64,000 nucleotides of DNA from Paraspadella gotoi (taxonomy: Eukaryota; Chaetognatha), in contig CM119269.1 of NCBI GenBank assembly GCA_051294375.1, positions 3,730,069 to 3,794,068 of the forward strand. Direction: 5' to 3'. A program made the translations under genes and the position numbers. Position 1 is the first letter of the stretch. Every line of letters begins with the position of its first letter. The notes beneath the pieces are model-generated. The model was not told the DNA's origin. It did not search any database and saw only the letters and a program-made list of their open reading frames with translations. This document shows, in pieces, positions 23,401 to 35,691 of the stretch.

Positions 23401-25130
23401 AAGCTAGAATTTTGTGGGGGAATGTGCCGTAACTCTAGATTTCGAGCGCTTTTTGACAATCCGAACTGGTCGCGAGAGAGAAAAAGTTAAAAAAAAAGGC
23501 TAATAGGGGACTCCTCCAAGGATAATCTCTTTAAGTTAAAGTTTAACTGCTGTTTTTATTAATAATCCAATTTATCAATCTTAACTTTCCTCCAAGGAAA
23601 GACTCACGCCTACCTCGACGCCCGCTCTCCCTCTCCAAACGCTTCTTGCTCAGCGATGCCAACCTCATAAGGGTACTTAGAGGGCGGTCAAGGATGGAGC
23701 AGAAGCGACGACCGCGCTTTATCGCCTTCAAGGTTCACATGCGCATTCCAAGATGAAGCATGGGTTCGGCACAACGTTATATCGTTTCCGACGCCCAACA
23801 CTGATCTCGAGAAGCCTGACCCGTTGACGCCAAATCGAATGAATAACGATATTACAACTAAGAAAAAAACAAAAAAGGAGGTCATTAAACCTGTAAATCT
23901 ATTGTGCCAAATAAGAAAAATTTATCAAACAAATGAAAAGAAAAATTATTGAACGCTTTTTAAAAATTTTCAAAACATTGCTTAAAAAAACACTTTAAAA
24001 CTATTTCTCAAAATGCTATGCAAAACCAGTTACAAAAACTCGGCCATTCGCTAGAAAAAATTCTTCAATGGAGCAAAAAAACCTTGTCCAAAAGCACTCT
24101 AATTTTTCTTTACTATTACAAAGAGTTGAACGAATGCTCATTAACAACTCTTTGGTTTCTGCTTCACAACCTTTCTACGTTCTGAGATCACCAAAGAAAA
24201 AAATAAGATTGTTAAGGAATATCCCTATTTCGAACTGATTTTTTATTAAAATTACTCTCAAAATTTATGCAGCGGGATGCTCGCTGATTCACTACCTGTC
24301 ATTTTATCGAGCTAATTACAATTTTTTAAATTGTTCTTATCATAAGCACTCCTTTTTTTTTTAGTTTTTCAATTATTAGGACAAGCTAATATAGGCAGTG
24401 ATAGGAATCTTCCATCTTGCCAATAATATTTTGGCACAAATAAGCAAGTTCTTGGAAATTGCTTTAGTCAGCCAGCTAGAATTATCTGCGAATAAAGCTA
24501 GAGCATCATCTCTCAAGAACCAAAGGTTTAATGGGCCAATAAAAAAAAACCAATATAATCTGTAACATGCCTTAAAAACTTAATACAAAATTTGTTCATT
24601 TGCCTCGATTTTAACAAATACGATTTGTCGACAATTTGGCGATATTTTACCATTCATGTTTAAGTTTCACAACATCTTTGTGAGAATTAGTTTGGAAGTT
24701 GTTAATAATAATGATTAAACATTAAAATTTATACACAAAGTATATATATCTGAGTCTATCTTCAACTCAGTAAAAGTACGGCAGTGGTTTCTTTCGTATC
24801 ATCGGATTTGGCTGACGGGGTGCTGACGAGGCTGAGTTTTTTCCCTTCGTCTCTCGTTTTAATACTTTACTGTTTTTGCTTCGACGATTGTGTTTTTTTT
24901 TTGGTTTTTTTTTATTTATTTACAATTATTGGCTTCTTTTCGCGTCGTTTTTGTTTTGTATGGCGGATGTTACATGAATATATATCCTTTTATTGAAATT
25001 AAAGTATGCTTTTTATCAAGTTAAAGTTTAAAATAATTTACCACTTAATTTATTGGATTATTATTTGCTAGATTTATCTTCCCATTATTTTTTTCTGTTT
25101 TTGAGCCTTTCTCTACCTCAAGCCACGCCC
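23401..25130. other. Intron-like AT-rich sequence
   Basis: No supported exon. A short GC-richer piece at about 23590-23850 has open frames on both strands but no clear splice sites. Confidence 0.4.
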
Positions 25131-25724
25131 ATTTCCTGCTCCTCCTCCTCCAAATGGACTCATGCCCCGCGGAAATTTCCTCGCCAGATCTTCTCCTTCC
25201 TCGGCTGTGGACACCTCGTCTCGGCGGGGGAAGTCCTGCCGCAAATGGCGCCGCCTCCTTGAACACTCGAGCCTTTTATTGGCAGAGTCGATTGCGCCGC
25301 CTGGTGGAGAAAGAGGGGATACAGGTATGGAGAGGAGTTGGGAAAAACTCTGATAGCCGATGACGACGAACGACGACGGCCACCGACTCAAACTCGACAC
25401 TCCACTTGTCGCTCCGCCTCCTTGCGTCTTCCGCTCCGCCGCCGTTCGCCTCCAGCCCGCCTGACTGCTTTGCCCCCAAACGGCTCCGCCTCCACCGTTC
25501 ACGCGCGGCTTTCTTCGCCCGCCGGCTCCGCCCGCTGCGAGAGCCTCACCGTCGACTTTGTTCATCGCTCGTCAGCCTTTAAGACACTCGACGATTAACA
25601 TGGAGCGGAGGCGGCGTCGTCGAGAGGCCGCCTCGTCATCGCCCGACCGATAGTTGGAACTTTATAGAAATATAATTTTTGTCTTACATACGTATACAAT
25701 GTTTACGACCTGATATCCTTTCAG

Positions 25725-25860
25725 ATATACGAAAGACGAAGATCTGACTCGCCTCCCATGTCACTCGTCGGGCGACGTTGCGTCGGGATTTCGTCCCAAT
25801 TTCCTCGTTCACGAGATTGCGTCCTGGGATGCTCTCCGGTCGTTCGCTGCGTCCGTCCAG
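25725..25860 (+). CDS. Well-bounded exon of unassigned gene
   Basis: The 136-bp exon has an excellent acceptor (GATATCCTTTCAG ending at 25724) and a donor CAG/GTCAGA at 25861. Read with one leading base it gives a protein-like frame including GFRPNFLVHEIASWDALRS. An 85-bp intron ends at TTTTTACCTTTCAG (25945), and a further GC-rich block follows to about 26600. The splice signals fix the plus strand for this gene. Family not recognised; it may be the 5' part of the probable nephrocystin-4 gene downstream or a separate gene. Confidence 0.4.
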
Positions 25861-25945
25861 GTCAGATTCAACTTTTTACTCTGCTTATTCGCGAAATTTC
25901 TCGTTTTATTCATTCCCCTTTCCCAACTTTCTTTTTACCTTTCAG

Positions 25946-26612
25946 GTAAGACCTAAACCGCCGCTTCCATCCACATTCCAACCTATCGGAGGGACTCGTC
26001 CGCGTCGCGCCTTGCGGCGACGCCAATCTCGTCGTTCAAAACCATTTGTCGAGTCGTCGCCTCGATCTCCGGTGCAACGATCTCGACGGAAGTCGATTCG
26101 ATTTCTCTCTTTGCGGGACGGTGGACGGGCCGCACAGGGTTCTGGTGGGCGGACGCGACGGCAGGGAAGCTCTTCGTTCTTCGCGAGGCGTTGGAGGATG
26201 CGCAGGGGAGGAGTGGTTACGGAGCGGGATACGCAGCAGGAGGAGGAAGTAGAGGAGAAGAAGAGACGAAGCGACCTTTTGTCTTTCCTATTCTCGTCTT
26301 CATCGTCGCCCGATCGTCTGGATTTGACGCCGTGGCGCCACGCACCAAACGTCGCGTAGTCAGGCTTCGAACAAAGGCACGTTGCATTTCTTCCCGACGT
26401 TCAAACTACGATACGTCGGACGCAGGGGATAACAACAACGAAGACGGCTTAATCTCGTCAGCGTCTGCATTTCGACGCGCTGCGGATCGTTCACGACCGC
26501 ACGAGCACGCCGCACCCTCCGCTGCCGACAAACGCGCGAGGACGATCGCGCATCGCCTCGCGCTGAAGACGCAATCGACCGATGGTCTTTCTCTACGACG
26601 TCACAAACGCTG
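25946..26612 (+). CDS. GC-rich coding-like block, frame unresolved
   Basis: This block follows a short intron after the exon 25725-25860. In phase with that exon the frame reads VRPKPPLPSTFQPIGG and runs to a stop near 26359; the other frames are also open for long distances. Arg/Ser-rich composition suggests a disordered region. Frame and product cannot be fixed by eye. Confidence 0.3.
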
Positions 26613-27358
26613 AAGTGCAGCTGAGAAGGAATGAGAGGAAGAGGAGAAGGAAGAGGAGAGGAGGTCGTAGGCTCGATTGTCGACCGTCGACTGGATTCAA
26701 TCAACTTTTTTTCGACGCCGACGGACTATTTCGTTCATTCTCGTCTTCGTTGTCGTCCTCTTCGTCGTCTCCTCTTCATCATCTCCTCCGATGCCAATAA
26801 AATCGGTTTTTCGAGGATTTCTTCCTAGTCTTTTTCGTTTTTAAAATTTCGGTCGAGACAAAAAAAAAATCTTTGCTTGGGGCAACTCAAATTCTAAGTT
26901 AATATGGTTATATTCACTCGATTCATTTGGTTTGTATTGTATTTCTTGGATTTTCTTTATTTGCAGTTTCAGTTTTCTGGTTTTGTTTTTGAGGTTGTGA
27001 TATGTGATTGTAGTTTCCGTTACAGTTTTTTTTGTTTTCGCGGCCTTGGATTATTTACCTTTGCAAGTAGGACTAGTGATGTCGTTCCAGTCAACGAGCA
27101 CCGTATTTTTTTTTTAGTTTACGGTTGAGTTATCTCTGGTGCCTTAGTTTTATATATATTATCTATAAAAAAATTTTACACTGGGTTTGTTTGTTACGTA
27201 GTTTTTTAGGACGACACAATGTCGAAGCCAAACTTTTTGAAAGGAATAAGAGGCTTACGGTATGAGACTCTGACGAAGAACTTTACTTGAACCCGAGAGA
27301 AGTTATTATCGCGTGAACTCTATGTGAGCTGGATTTAAATCTTTTTGATCTCCGCTTT

Positions 27359-30300
27359 CAATGTGCAGCAGATCGCGTCCGTTCGACGCCATGGCTACGA
27401 AAGCGCCGTCCGCGGATCAGAAGCAAATTTGAGCAAAACGACTGCAGCGGAGACAGAAGGGATCGGCGAACGGAAGGCGAACGGATCGGCTTCCGTTCAA
27501 AGTGCGGCCCTCCTCCAAACTTCGCAGCTTTATCGCGCCGAGGCGGGAGACGATTTTGGATGAGGACAAGACGATTTGATTTCGTCGATGGAGCGACTAC
27601 GATGACGACGACGACAACGACTTGATCTCCCAACATAGCGATGCGTCCATCTCCTCAAGCTCTCCTCCTTCTCGGCGCAAGGAATTATATCACCGACTTG
27701 AAAAACCTAGGCTCGACAACTCGGCGTCTACCCGAAAAATGTCAAATCGTTCCCTTATCATTACCGATTTCCAAGACCGTCCGCTATCGTTCCACATAGT
27801 CGCCTTCCGACAGAGGGCCTCTTCGCCAAAAGTTGCTCGTCTCAGGAGGACTTCCTTCTGCGAAAGCGAACCGAAGGACGCCGACTCCCAAACTTCTTCG
27901 TCATCTTTGTTTTGGTCGTGATCGTTGCCATCTGTTGTCTTATCTTTACGTATTCACTTCGCGTTGAAACCCCCACTTGCTTCAGTCCCCAGCCTCACCA
28001 GGCACCTTCGCTTTCAAAGAGCGCGACGCCGACGACGCGTTTCCCTCGCAACCGGCGCGTTTGGAGCACTTCGAGCCCCGAGGATACGGCGCGTTTTTTT
28101 CGCGACGGCAGTCAATAGCGAGGAGCCGGCCGTGTCGTCCTGGCGGCACGCGGCGACGGCCAGCGCTGCCGGCACACCGCCGACGGCGCCGACTTGCGAT
28201 GTCTGACCAAAACGATTCAGTCGCGACGCCGACTGCTCGATTCGAGGAAATCAGTTAAAGTCGATGAGTCCCCTCGCGCCAAGATGCCTCGAGGACGAAA
28301 CTTGCGTTCTCATCTCGACGCCGGTGGGAAAACCGTTTTCTCCTTTTCGGCGTCGATCTCCCTTCAGCCTCAACGGCCTGTTGTTTGCATCCTTTCGCGA
28401 CCACGAGAACGCCCTTTCAAAGACACTTATTTCTATCCTCGCTTGCGGAGGTGGCGTGAGTGGCGGCGGCACTGGACGTTGATCGGAATGAGAAAGCGGA
28501 ACGTTTTATCAGCGGGACGTTAGGAAGAAATCCTCGAGCCGTCGATCGGCGTCGAACGCGGCCGGCGGCGTTTGCTGCGCGCGTCGCCAACAACGTTGTC
28601 GTGACGTTGCCGAAATGAGGCTCCTGCGGCGCCGAACGAACAGGGTGTGGTCTATATAATCTAGCGAGTCTGAAATCAAAAGGACTTCCTTGAACTCTCT
28701 CGACAAATCCACTAAAGTATCTTTTTTTTTTTACATTCCGTTGCCTTTATTTTTTTTATTCCTCTTTGCTTATTGGTGGTGATGTAAGTTGATTTTTAAG
28801 CCAGCACTGAAATTGCCACATCATCGATACAGGATTAATACATATTGTTGAAAAAGTATTATGCGTGTTTCCGATCTCTTTGTGATGGACTAAATGTCTA
28901 CAGAAACTGCACAAAAATCTATACCGTACTGATGTGAATTTTTCGTTCCGTGAGGCTTGTTAATGGGTTCAACTTAATTTATCTCATAACTGTTATTTTC
29001 ACAGCCTTTTAACTTTTTTCATTTCTTCCCGATTGGGTCTCATTTTATCTTTTTTTTCTTTCTCGATCTTCGTCGCTTATAAATCCATTCATTGATTTTG
29101 TTTATTTTCAGTTTTCCTACGAATGACTCAATCCATTTCCCAATCGATGGTGACGTAGTCTATCCGAAATTCCCCCCCTCGTACCTCCCCTTTTATTTCC
29201 GAGAGTGATCCCGGGGCCGTCCCCTCCCCCCGACGCCACCGACCCCCTTCCCAACCCACTGATTTCCCTTCCCCCCTTCGCCCCCGATGAACGTACGATC
29301 CAGATGACGCTCCCGTGCCGGAGGACGCCGAGCGCGACGCCGACTCGTCGTTCCGAACAAGGTTCGGCGCCCTTTACCGATTTCGTTTTTGTCAACGACG
29401 CCAGGTGTCGCGCCCGCTATGGATTTACGATTGACGATCCGTCGACCGGGCCGCGGGATCTCGAGTCCTCGACGAGCCAAACCCGTATCGTTCGCTTTTC
29501 CAGGTAGCGGACCACACTTTCGAGCCACAGGAAGAAATTTCCGGGTCGACGCAAAGATTGGCGTCGCAGCGAGATGTGATTTTGAGAGTGGGCGTGGCCG
29601 ACGAGATCTTGGCGAGGGATGACGCGGGAAGAGAGCGGATGTCGTCGTCGTCATCATCGTTGCCTTCCATACGACGCCGTCTACGAAACGCCACGAAACG
29701 CAGCTTCGCCACCACCAGGGGCGTGGCCAGCGTGACCGCATCGAACTCTTTTCGTCGCGTCTCCGGCCTGGACGCCGGACGCCGCCGATGATTTTCCGTC
29801 GACGGGCCGCAACGCTGGCGTTTTTAAAGTCCCCGAGTCTCCCGCCATGCGTGCAAAATTTAATACGGCGGCGGCAGTTCGGCGGCGGCGGCGGGATCCA
29901 GTTTCGTCGCAATCGAAAGACCTACGAACTCACCGGGATCAGTACAGGCCAGCAGCAGCAGCAATGTCAGCACAGCAACGGCGCCGATCAGCTCCAGCGC
30001 GTTTCCTCCATTGACAGGCAGACGCCTCCGACCAACAAGTCCGGCGCCGGGAGAATCAAGCGGACAGCTGGCTGCACGGCTTCAGCCTCGCGAGGAGGAG
30101 ATCCCTCCGACGCCTACAATAGTCCGCCTCCTCCAAAAAAAGCCAAAGTCAAGCGGCGTCGCCACGACGAATCGGCGTCCCGGCGGTCGCCCACGTCCGC
30201 CCCGTCGATCAGACTTCCGAATCGTCTTCCGATCGTCCCGTCGAGACGATGTCCCGTCTTCGTCTGCGACTGTTGATTCCTCGGGGCGTTCCTCGATACG

Positions 30301-31042
30301 AAGCACACCGCCGCCGCAGGGATTCCGATCGGAGCGACGCCGATGGACGAAGGGCAGCGCCGGAAATAAGCCGGTTTCTATTCGACGAGAAAGCGCCAGC
30401 GCCGTCGCGACAATCTTGGCTTCTGCGTTCTGTTCGAGTCGAAAATGTTGCGAACATTGACATACGCCATTCAGTTATCTCTTTAGTCCAAGGTGTGCGA
30501 TAAAAATTGCATTGAATTACATAGCATTATTAATTTATTATTATTTGATACTTTTTGTCATGTTTAGGAAACCCGGCGTCCACACGTATTTGGCCAACAG
30601 ATGTTCACCTTTTGCGGACGCCCGAAGTCGACTTTATCTGCCCGCAGATCGTTCTCATGTACATCCGATTGCACGACGTAGCAGAGCGATGCATCCTTAC
30701 TTTCAGCAGGGATGCCGCGGCTCGTCGAGTTCCTTTGAGGACCGCTTGGCTCCTCAGGGGCGCTTCGCCGTCGACCATTCAGGGATTGTTCGAAACCAAC
30801 GTGAAGGATTCGCAGCGCTGCGGAATATGCAAGTTAAAACCATAATTTCTAATTAATTAACCACCTATCTAAACACTAATCTCAAACAAATTATAAGCCA
30901 AAATGGATGTAGTATTGTTGGTAAAAACAATCGATTGTTATATTTTAAAGACTTTTACAAAAGGTAAATAAGATCGACGATTACGACGAGGAGTTTATGT
31001 CAACAGTAAATATGATTCTCTATTCGAAACCCCCCCCACATT
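27359..31042 (+). CDS. NPHP4: Probable nephrocystin-4, 3' half (frames interrupted)
   Basis: Nephrocystin-4 is a transition-zone protein of cilia. My assignment rests on short matches, recalled rather than searched. At 27760-27850 DRPLSFHIVAFRQRASSPKV resembles the YFTFQFYRFP segment. Near 29295-29320 DERTIQMTL, and then APFTDFVFVNDARCRARYGF with IDDP, resemble EHTLHATL and the EFFEFVLKNP...IDNPE segment. At 30570-30830 an exon after TTTAG starts NPASTRIWPTDVHLLRTPEV. A last exon, 30963-31042, contains KIDDYDEEFMSTVNMILYS and a stop, like the INDHEDKNEEAF C-terminus. The matching frames change inside blocks (for example near 29435) without clear introns, so the locus may be decayed, misassembled or mis-modelled by me. 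Two Asp/Ser-rich linkers (27600-27700, 29640-29660) fit the disordered parts of the family. Confidence 0.4.
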
Positions 31043-31700
31043 AGCTTTTGTCTCTCCAATAGGCGAGACACGCGCTGTGACCAGACATGTAAACAGAAAA
31101 ACAAAAGTCAACGAAAAAATAGTCTCCCGGCCTAGCGGCAGCAGAGCTGCTGCAGGGCCCCGTCCCGACGCTGCATCACTCTTGTCGAAGTGCTGCTGAG
31201 CGGGGGACGCGTCACTTCTTTTTTCGCGCTCTATGTGCATCAGTCGCTTTCGCTTATTTTTAGCGCTTTTTTCGTTATTATCGGACTTTTCCTTCGATAT
31301 TATTTGCTTTTCATATCGAATTTTTGAACTTTCCACGGGGGCCTTTGTCTTCTTTTTTTTGTTTTTTTTTTTATTCGAGACGATTCGTAAAGAATTCGCG
31401 CGATTAATTCTCCGAGAAGGAAAAATTCGCGCGNNNNNNNNNNNNNNNNNNNNNNNNNCACGACCAATCTTCGGGTCAAATCGCCTCCGACCTTCGCGCA
31501 TAGATTCAATTTGATATTGGGACGACGGAAAGAGAAGCCTCGGCCCCAAACGCCGTTGGAATCGTCAAGAAAGTTATCATCAACGTCGTCTTTACCACCG
31601 TCGTCGTCGTCGTCGTCGTCGTCGTCTTTTTCAAAGTGGCCTTTTTCGTCGGGAGCCTCCAGTGTAAGAATGTGAGGTCATGAAAGCTTCAAGGCGCGGT
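31043..31700. other. Intergenic region with assembly gap
   Basis: A 25-base N run lies at 31434-31458. A GTC trinucleotide tract lies near 31592-31626. Frames running through the N run are not meaningful. No gene is supported. Confidence 0.6.
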
Positions 31701-31754
31701 ATCTTTTTTTCTGTCTTTCATTTTTTTTTCTTTTTTCCTTGTTTTATCTTTAAA

Positions 31755-31763
31755 TTTTGTTTT

Positions 31764-31795
<32 letters not shown>

Positions 31796-31901
31796 TTTTT
31801 CTTTCTTTCTTATCTTTCTTTCTTTCTTTCTTTTCTTTTCTTTCTTTCTTTCTTTCTTTCTTTCTCTCTCGTATCTCTTCTCTCCTCTCTTGCTCTTCTC
31901 C

Positions 31902-31935
<34 letters not shown>
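31755..31935. repeat. (TTTC)n followed by (CT)n
   Basis: A CTTT tetranucleotide array of about 110 bp passes into a CT dinucleotide array ending near 31934. It creates artificial Ser/Phe-rich frames. Confidence 0.95.
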
Positions 31936-31937
<2 letters not shown>

Positions 31938-32039
31938 ACCCGATCAGAGACGAGGTTTTGACAGTGACACACTTCAGGCACCTGATCAACCGAAGATCAG
32001 GGATTCGTCTTCGAAAGTGTGGCGAGTAATCCTTACGGT

Positions 32040-32215
32040 ACTGTGAAGAGTGGTTGAATGGTGGAAGGGTGGTAGATTGGAAGGGTTGAATGGTGGAAAG
32101 GTGGCGGGGTGAAAGTGTAGTACGATGCTGGTTGAGTGGCGTCTAAGGAAAGAGAGGTGAGGTCGGTAAAGAGAGGTGAGGTCGGTAAAGAGAGGTGAGG
32201 TCGGTAAAGTTTCAC
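32040..32215. repeat. G-rich short tandem repeats
   Basis: Imperfect GGTTGAATGGTGGAAGG units are followed at about 32153-32210 by three exact copies of a 20-bp unit AGAGAGGTGAGGTCGGTAAA. Confidence 0.75.
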
Positions 32216-35200
32216 GTTGTGGTGATTTCGTAGCTCGGAGTGATTTTTTTGAATTCATGTAAGTAGTTATACTAAGACCTTAATTTTGTTGTTAATTAAA
32301 AACATTTCAGTATCGGGTAATGCCTGTTAATCATTTGGTAATTGGTAGTCAGCGATAGCGTTGAGATATCGAATTATTTGTTGATGAATTTGTTTGGTCA
32401 TTAAAAATAGATAAGATTAATAAAGATAAAATTAATGTCAGGTTTATTTTTTAGTTGGAAGATATTGTGTTCTGAAATTTAGAGAAAACAAAGTTTTTAT
32501 GGTTTAAGGACAATTATTTTTGTTTTGTTTAAAAAACTTTATGGTTGCGAGTCTTCATCAGCATAAAGTATTTTACTAAATTTATTTTTCCAAGTTTTCT
32601 CTAAATCGTAAGAAGATGAAATTAGTCCTAGAATTATGATTCTTGATAAATTAGCGCCACTAAATTGAAATAACGTTTACTATGCATAAGATCTATTGTG
32701 AAGTTTTCATGTATATACAATGTTCAAATTTTCCAGATGTCTGTGTTTTGTTATATCCGTTTACGATAATTGTTCTTTGTACATGTTTTCATAATCTGTA
32801 TCATAATTGACTTTAAGAAGAAAGTTGAAATTTTTAATGTTGTTAGTTTTTCGGTAAAAAAATAAACAAATTTAACTAGTGCCGCACGTCACGTCGTCCT
32901 GACAGCGAAACTCGGAGAAAAAGATTTTTCTTCCTGTTAATTTATTTTGCTGATCAAAAAAAAAAAATTGGGAAACACCGAAACCTAGATTTAGTTTCAA
33001 GATCATTTAACAATTTAATTTCTGGAAAAAAAGGAATCAATTTCTAAAGTTCTTTATATCTATAGGAGCCAAGTTGGCAAATCTGGAACCATATTTCAAA
33101 CTTTGATTTTTTGGTAAAATAAAAAGTAATAAGTTTTTCTTCGAAGGAAGTAATCATTTTTAAAATTTCTGAACAATTTATCAAGTGAGAAAAAACAAAA
33201 GGGAAAAGGAGCCAAATTTTTTTTGTGACGACTGATAAAATAAAGAAGAAAAAAAAAGTGATTTGAAATGTTTAAATTTTCTGCGGATGAATTAGGAAAA
33301 AAAACAAGAATCGAGTAAGAACTGAATTTTCTTCGCTATCAATTATAAAAATTAGTTTTAGAAGTTGAAGACGTTGGTTCCATCGTATTAACCTTTTTTT
33401 TTAAATCAAAAGTATAACTTACCCATGGCCACGTTCATCTAACTCGCAGTCCGTCGAAGAGAGTTGGTTAATTTTTTCCGACGGTGCACCGGTTGCCTTC
33501 TTCGGGTAAGTTCGTCTGCCAGGGTCAGTTAGGGATTTGTTTGACAAAAAGTATGCGAAAGTCGCTCTTGATGTTTCTTATTTAAATACAAAGAAATGTA
33601 TGATGTGTTTCGTTGCTCAAGTTGATCAAGTAGCTTGGCCAACTGCTTAAAGGATAACGAAATCTTAAATCGGGAAAACGTCGAATAAAAATGTTTGTTT
33701 AATGTCGGAATTTTCGCGTAATCGGAGGCCACGCTTCTTACTTATTTACCGATTTCGTTCGCCAGTTCAAAAGTCAATTTTTGTTGGCACCGACAAAGTT
33801 TTTCTTCTTTTTTTTATTCCGTTCAAATTGTCTAATGTTACCAAAGTCCCGAGTTCGATTCCCCGAAAAACATTTTTTGATCGGCGTGAGCGATCGTGGG
33901 GTTTTTTTTTCTTTTTTTGATCCGGTGAAAGTTTCAAAATAAAAAGTCCCACTTGTAAAAATCCGCGATTCACGCCTCGTCCTTTTTTCTTGCTCTTCCC
34001 GCTCCCACCGGCTTCCCTTATCCTGCTCCTCGTCCTCCCCCTCTTCCTCTTCCTCCCCCTCCTCCCGGGCGCCGCGCGATCCGCTGCTCGACTTTGCTTT
34101 TTCCCCTTCCATCAGCGACGGAATCTCGACAGCAGGGTGCGGCAGGGTGCGGCAGGGTGCGGCAGGGTGCAGCGGGGTGCGACGGCCCGCGATCGCCGCA
34201 AATGAGGCTCTGGTAAGTGGAAGGGGGGNNNNNNNNNNNNNNNNNNNNNNCTCTCTCTCTCTCTCTCTCTGTATTCCTCTTCCTTTCCTCACTTTTTTTA
34301 AGCGCGGTGGCGGCCACCGACTTCTCGTTAGTCTATAAAGTGCCGATCGGCAGCTCATCGACATCTCTTTGGTTAATTGGTTAGTTGGTTAATATGGACA
34401 TTGGTTAATATGCAGAAGGTCACTGGAAGTTTTACTTACTCACTTTGACCACATTAAAGTTTGTAAATTTACGTACAAACAACTAACGTAATATATTTTA
34501 ATTCGAAATTTACTAAACATATATGACCTAAAAAATAACATCCAACCTGATGGGGTTATAAAATAGTTTAGAATAAAATAGCTTCTCCATTTAATTTTAG
34601 TTCCTATTAATGTCAAGCAATCTCATCAAGTAAGATCACTATACAACTAATAAAACTTATATATTACTGTATTTGCAGTTACCCTGACACGAATGGGTAA
34701 TTCTCCCAAGTCGGAGGCTGCAAGAGAGATATTTATGGTATTTAAGATCGTATTTATACCAAATAGCATTTATCGACGTTAGCAAAAATATAATTTCTTC
34801 ATTCCTCATATTATTAGTTTTACTAGATCGCAGACCGTAACACAGTTTGCCACAAAAACAAAAAAAAAAGGTGCGTGGACCCGTAAATCTCGCATTAATC
34901 TTCGCCCTCGTCGTCGTCGCCGTCGTCGTCGTCGTCGTAGTCATCATCGTCGTCGTCTGTTTTTCGTCCATCGCGAAATGGACGATAAAACGATGAGAAG
35001 ACTTTTCCCCCGATCGCGTTGACACCCAGAGTAGTTATTAGGCATCTGTTTTGACGGGCCGAAACGACGGGGTGGGGGGGGAAGCTTGTTGTTGTTGTTG
35101 TTGTGGTTGTTGTTGTTGTTGTTGCTCGGGAAAGAAGGGAGTCAGAGTCTTATTGGTAATTATATTTACGAAAACTTCCCTATTACTAAAAATATTGAAA

Positions 35201-35384
35201 AAAACATTCAACTAAAATGCTAATATTGCCAAACTTTTTCTCTTATTAAAATCGAGTTAGCTCCGAGTTCAAGACAAAACAGATAATACATATTTATTTA
35301 TATTTACAATTTTTCAAAAAGCTACGTGAAAAATAAGAGAATCCTTGGGGATGTGAATAAGATGAGAGAGAGAGAGAGGAGAGA

Positions 35385-35465
<81 letters not shown>

Positions 35466-35613
35466 GAGAGAGAGAGCGAGTATAAACGTAGAGTAAAAAG
35501 AAAAGTATATTTTTTGAACGAGTCTCCTTGTCCGCGCATAAAAGGATTCTTTGATTCCTGACATTTCGCGAAATTCCTTCACTTTACTTGTATTTTATTG
35601 AAAATACGCCGAG

Positions 35614-35651
<38 letters not shown>

Positions 35652-35656
35652 AGAGT

Positions 35657-35691
<35 letters not shown>

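Noticed and set aside
29193-29912. 239-residue minus-strand frame
   Set aside because: It is Arg-rich, has no clean splice context, and overlaps plus-strand segments that resemble nephrocystin-4.
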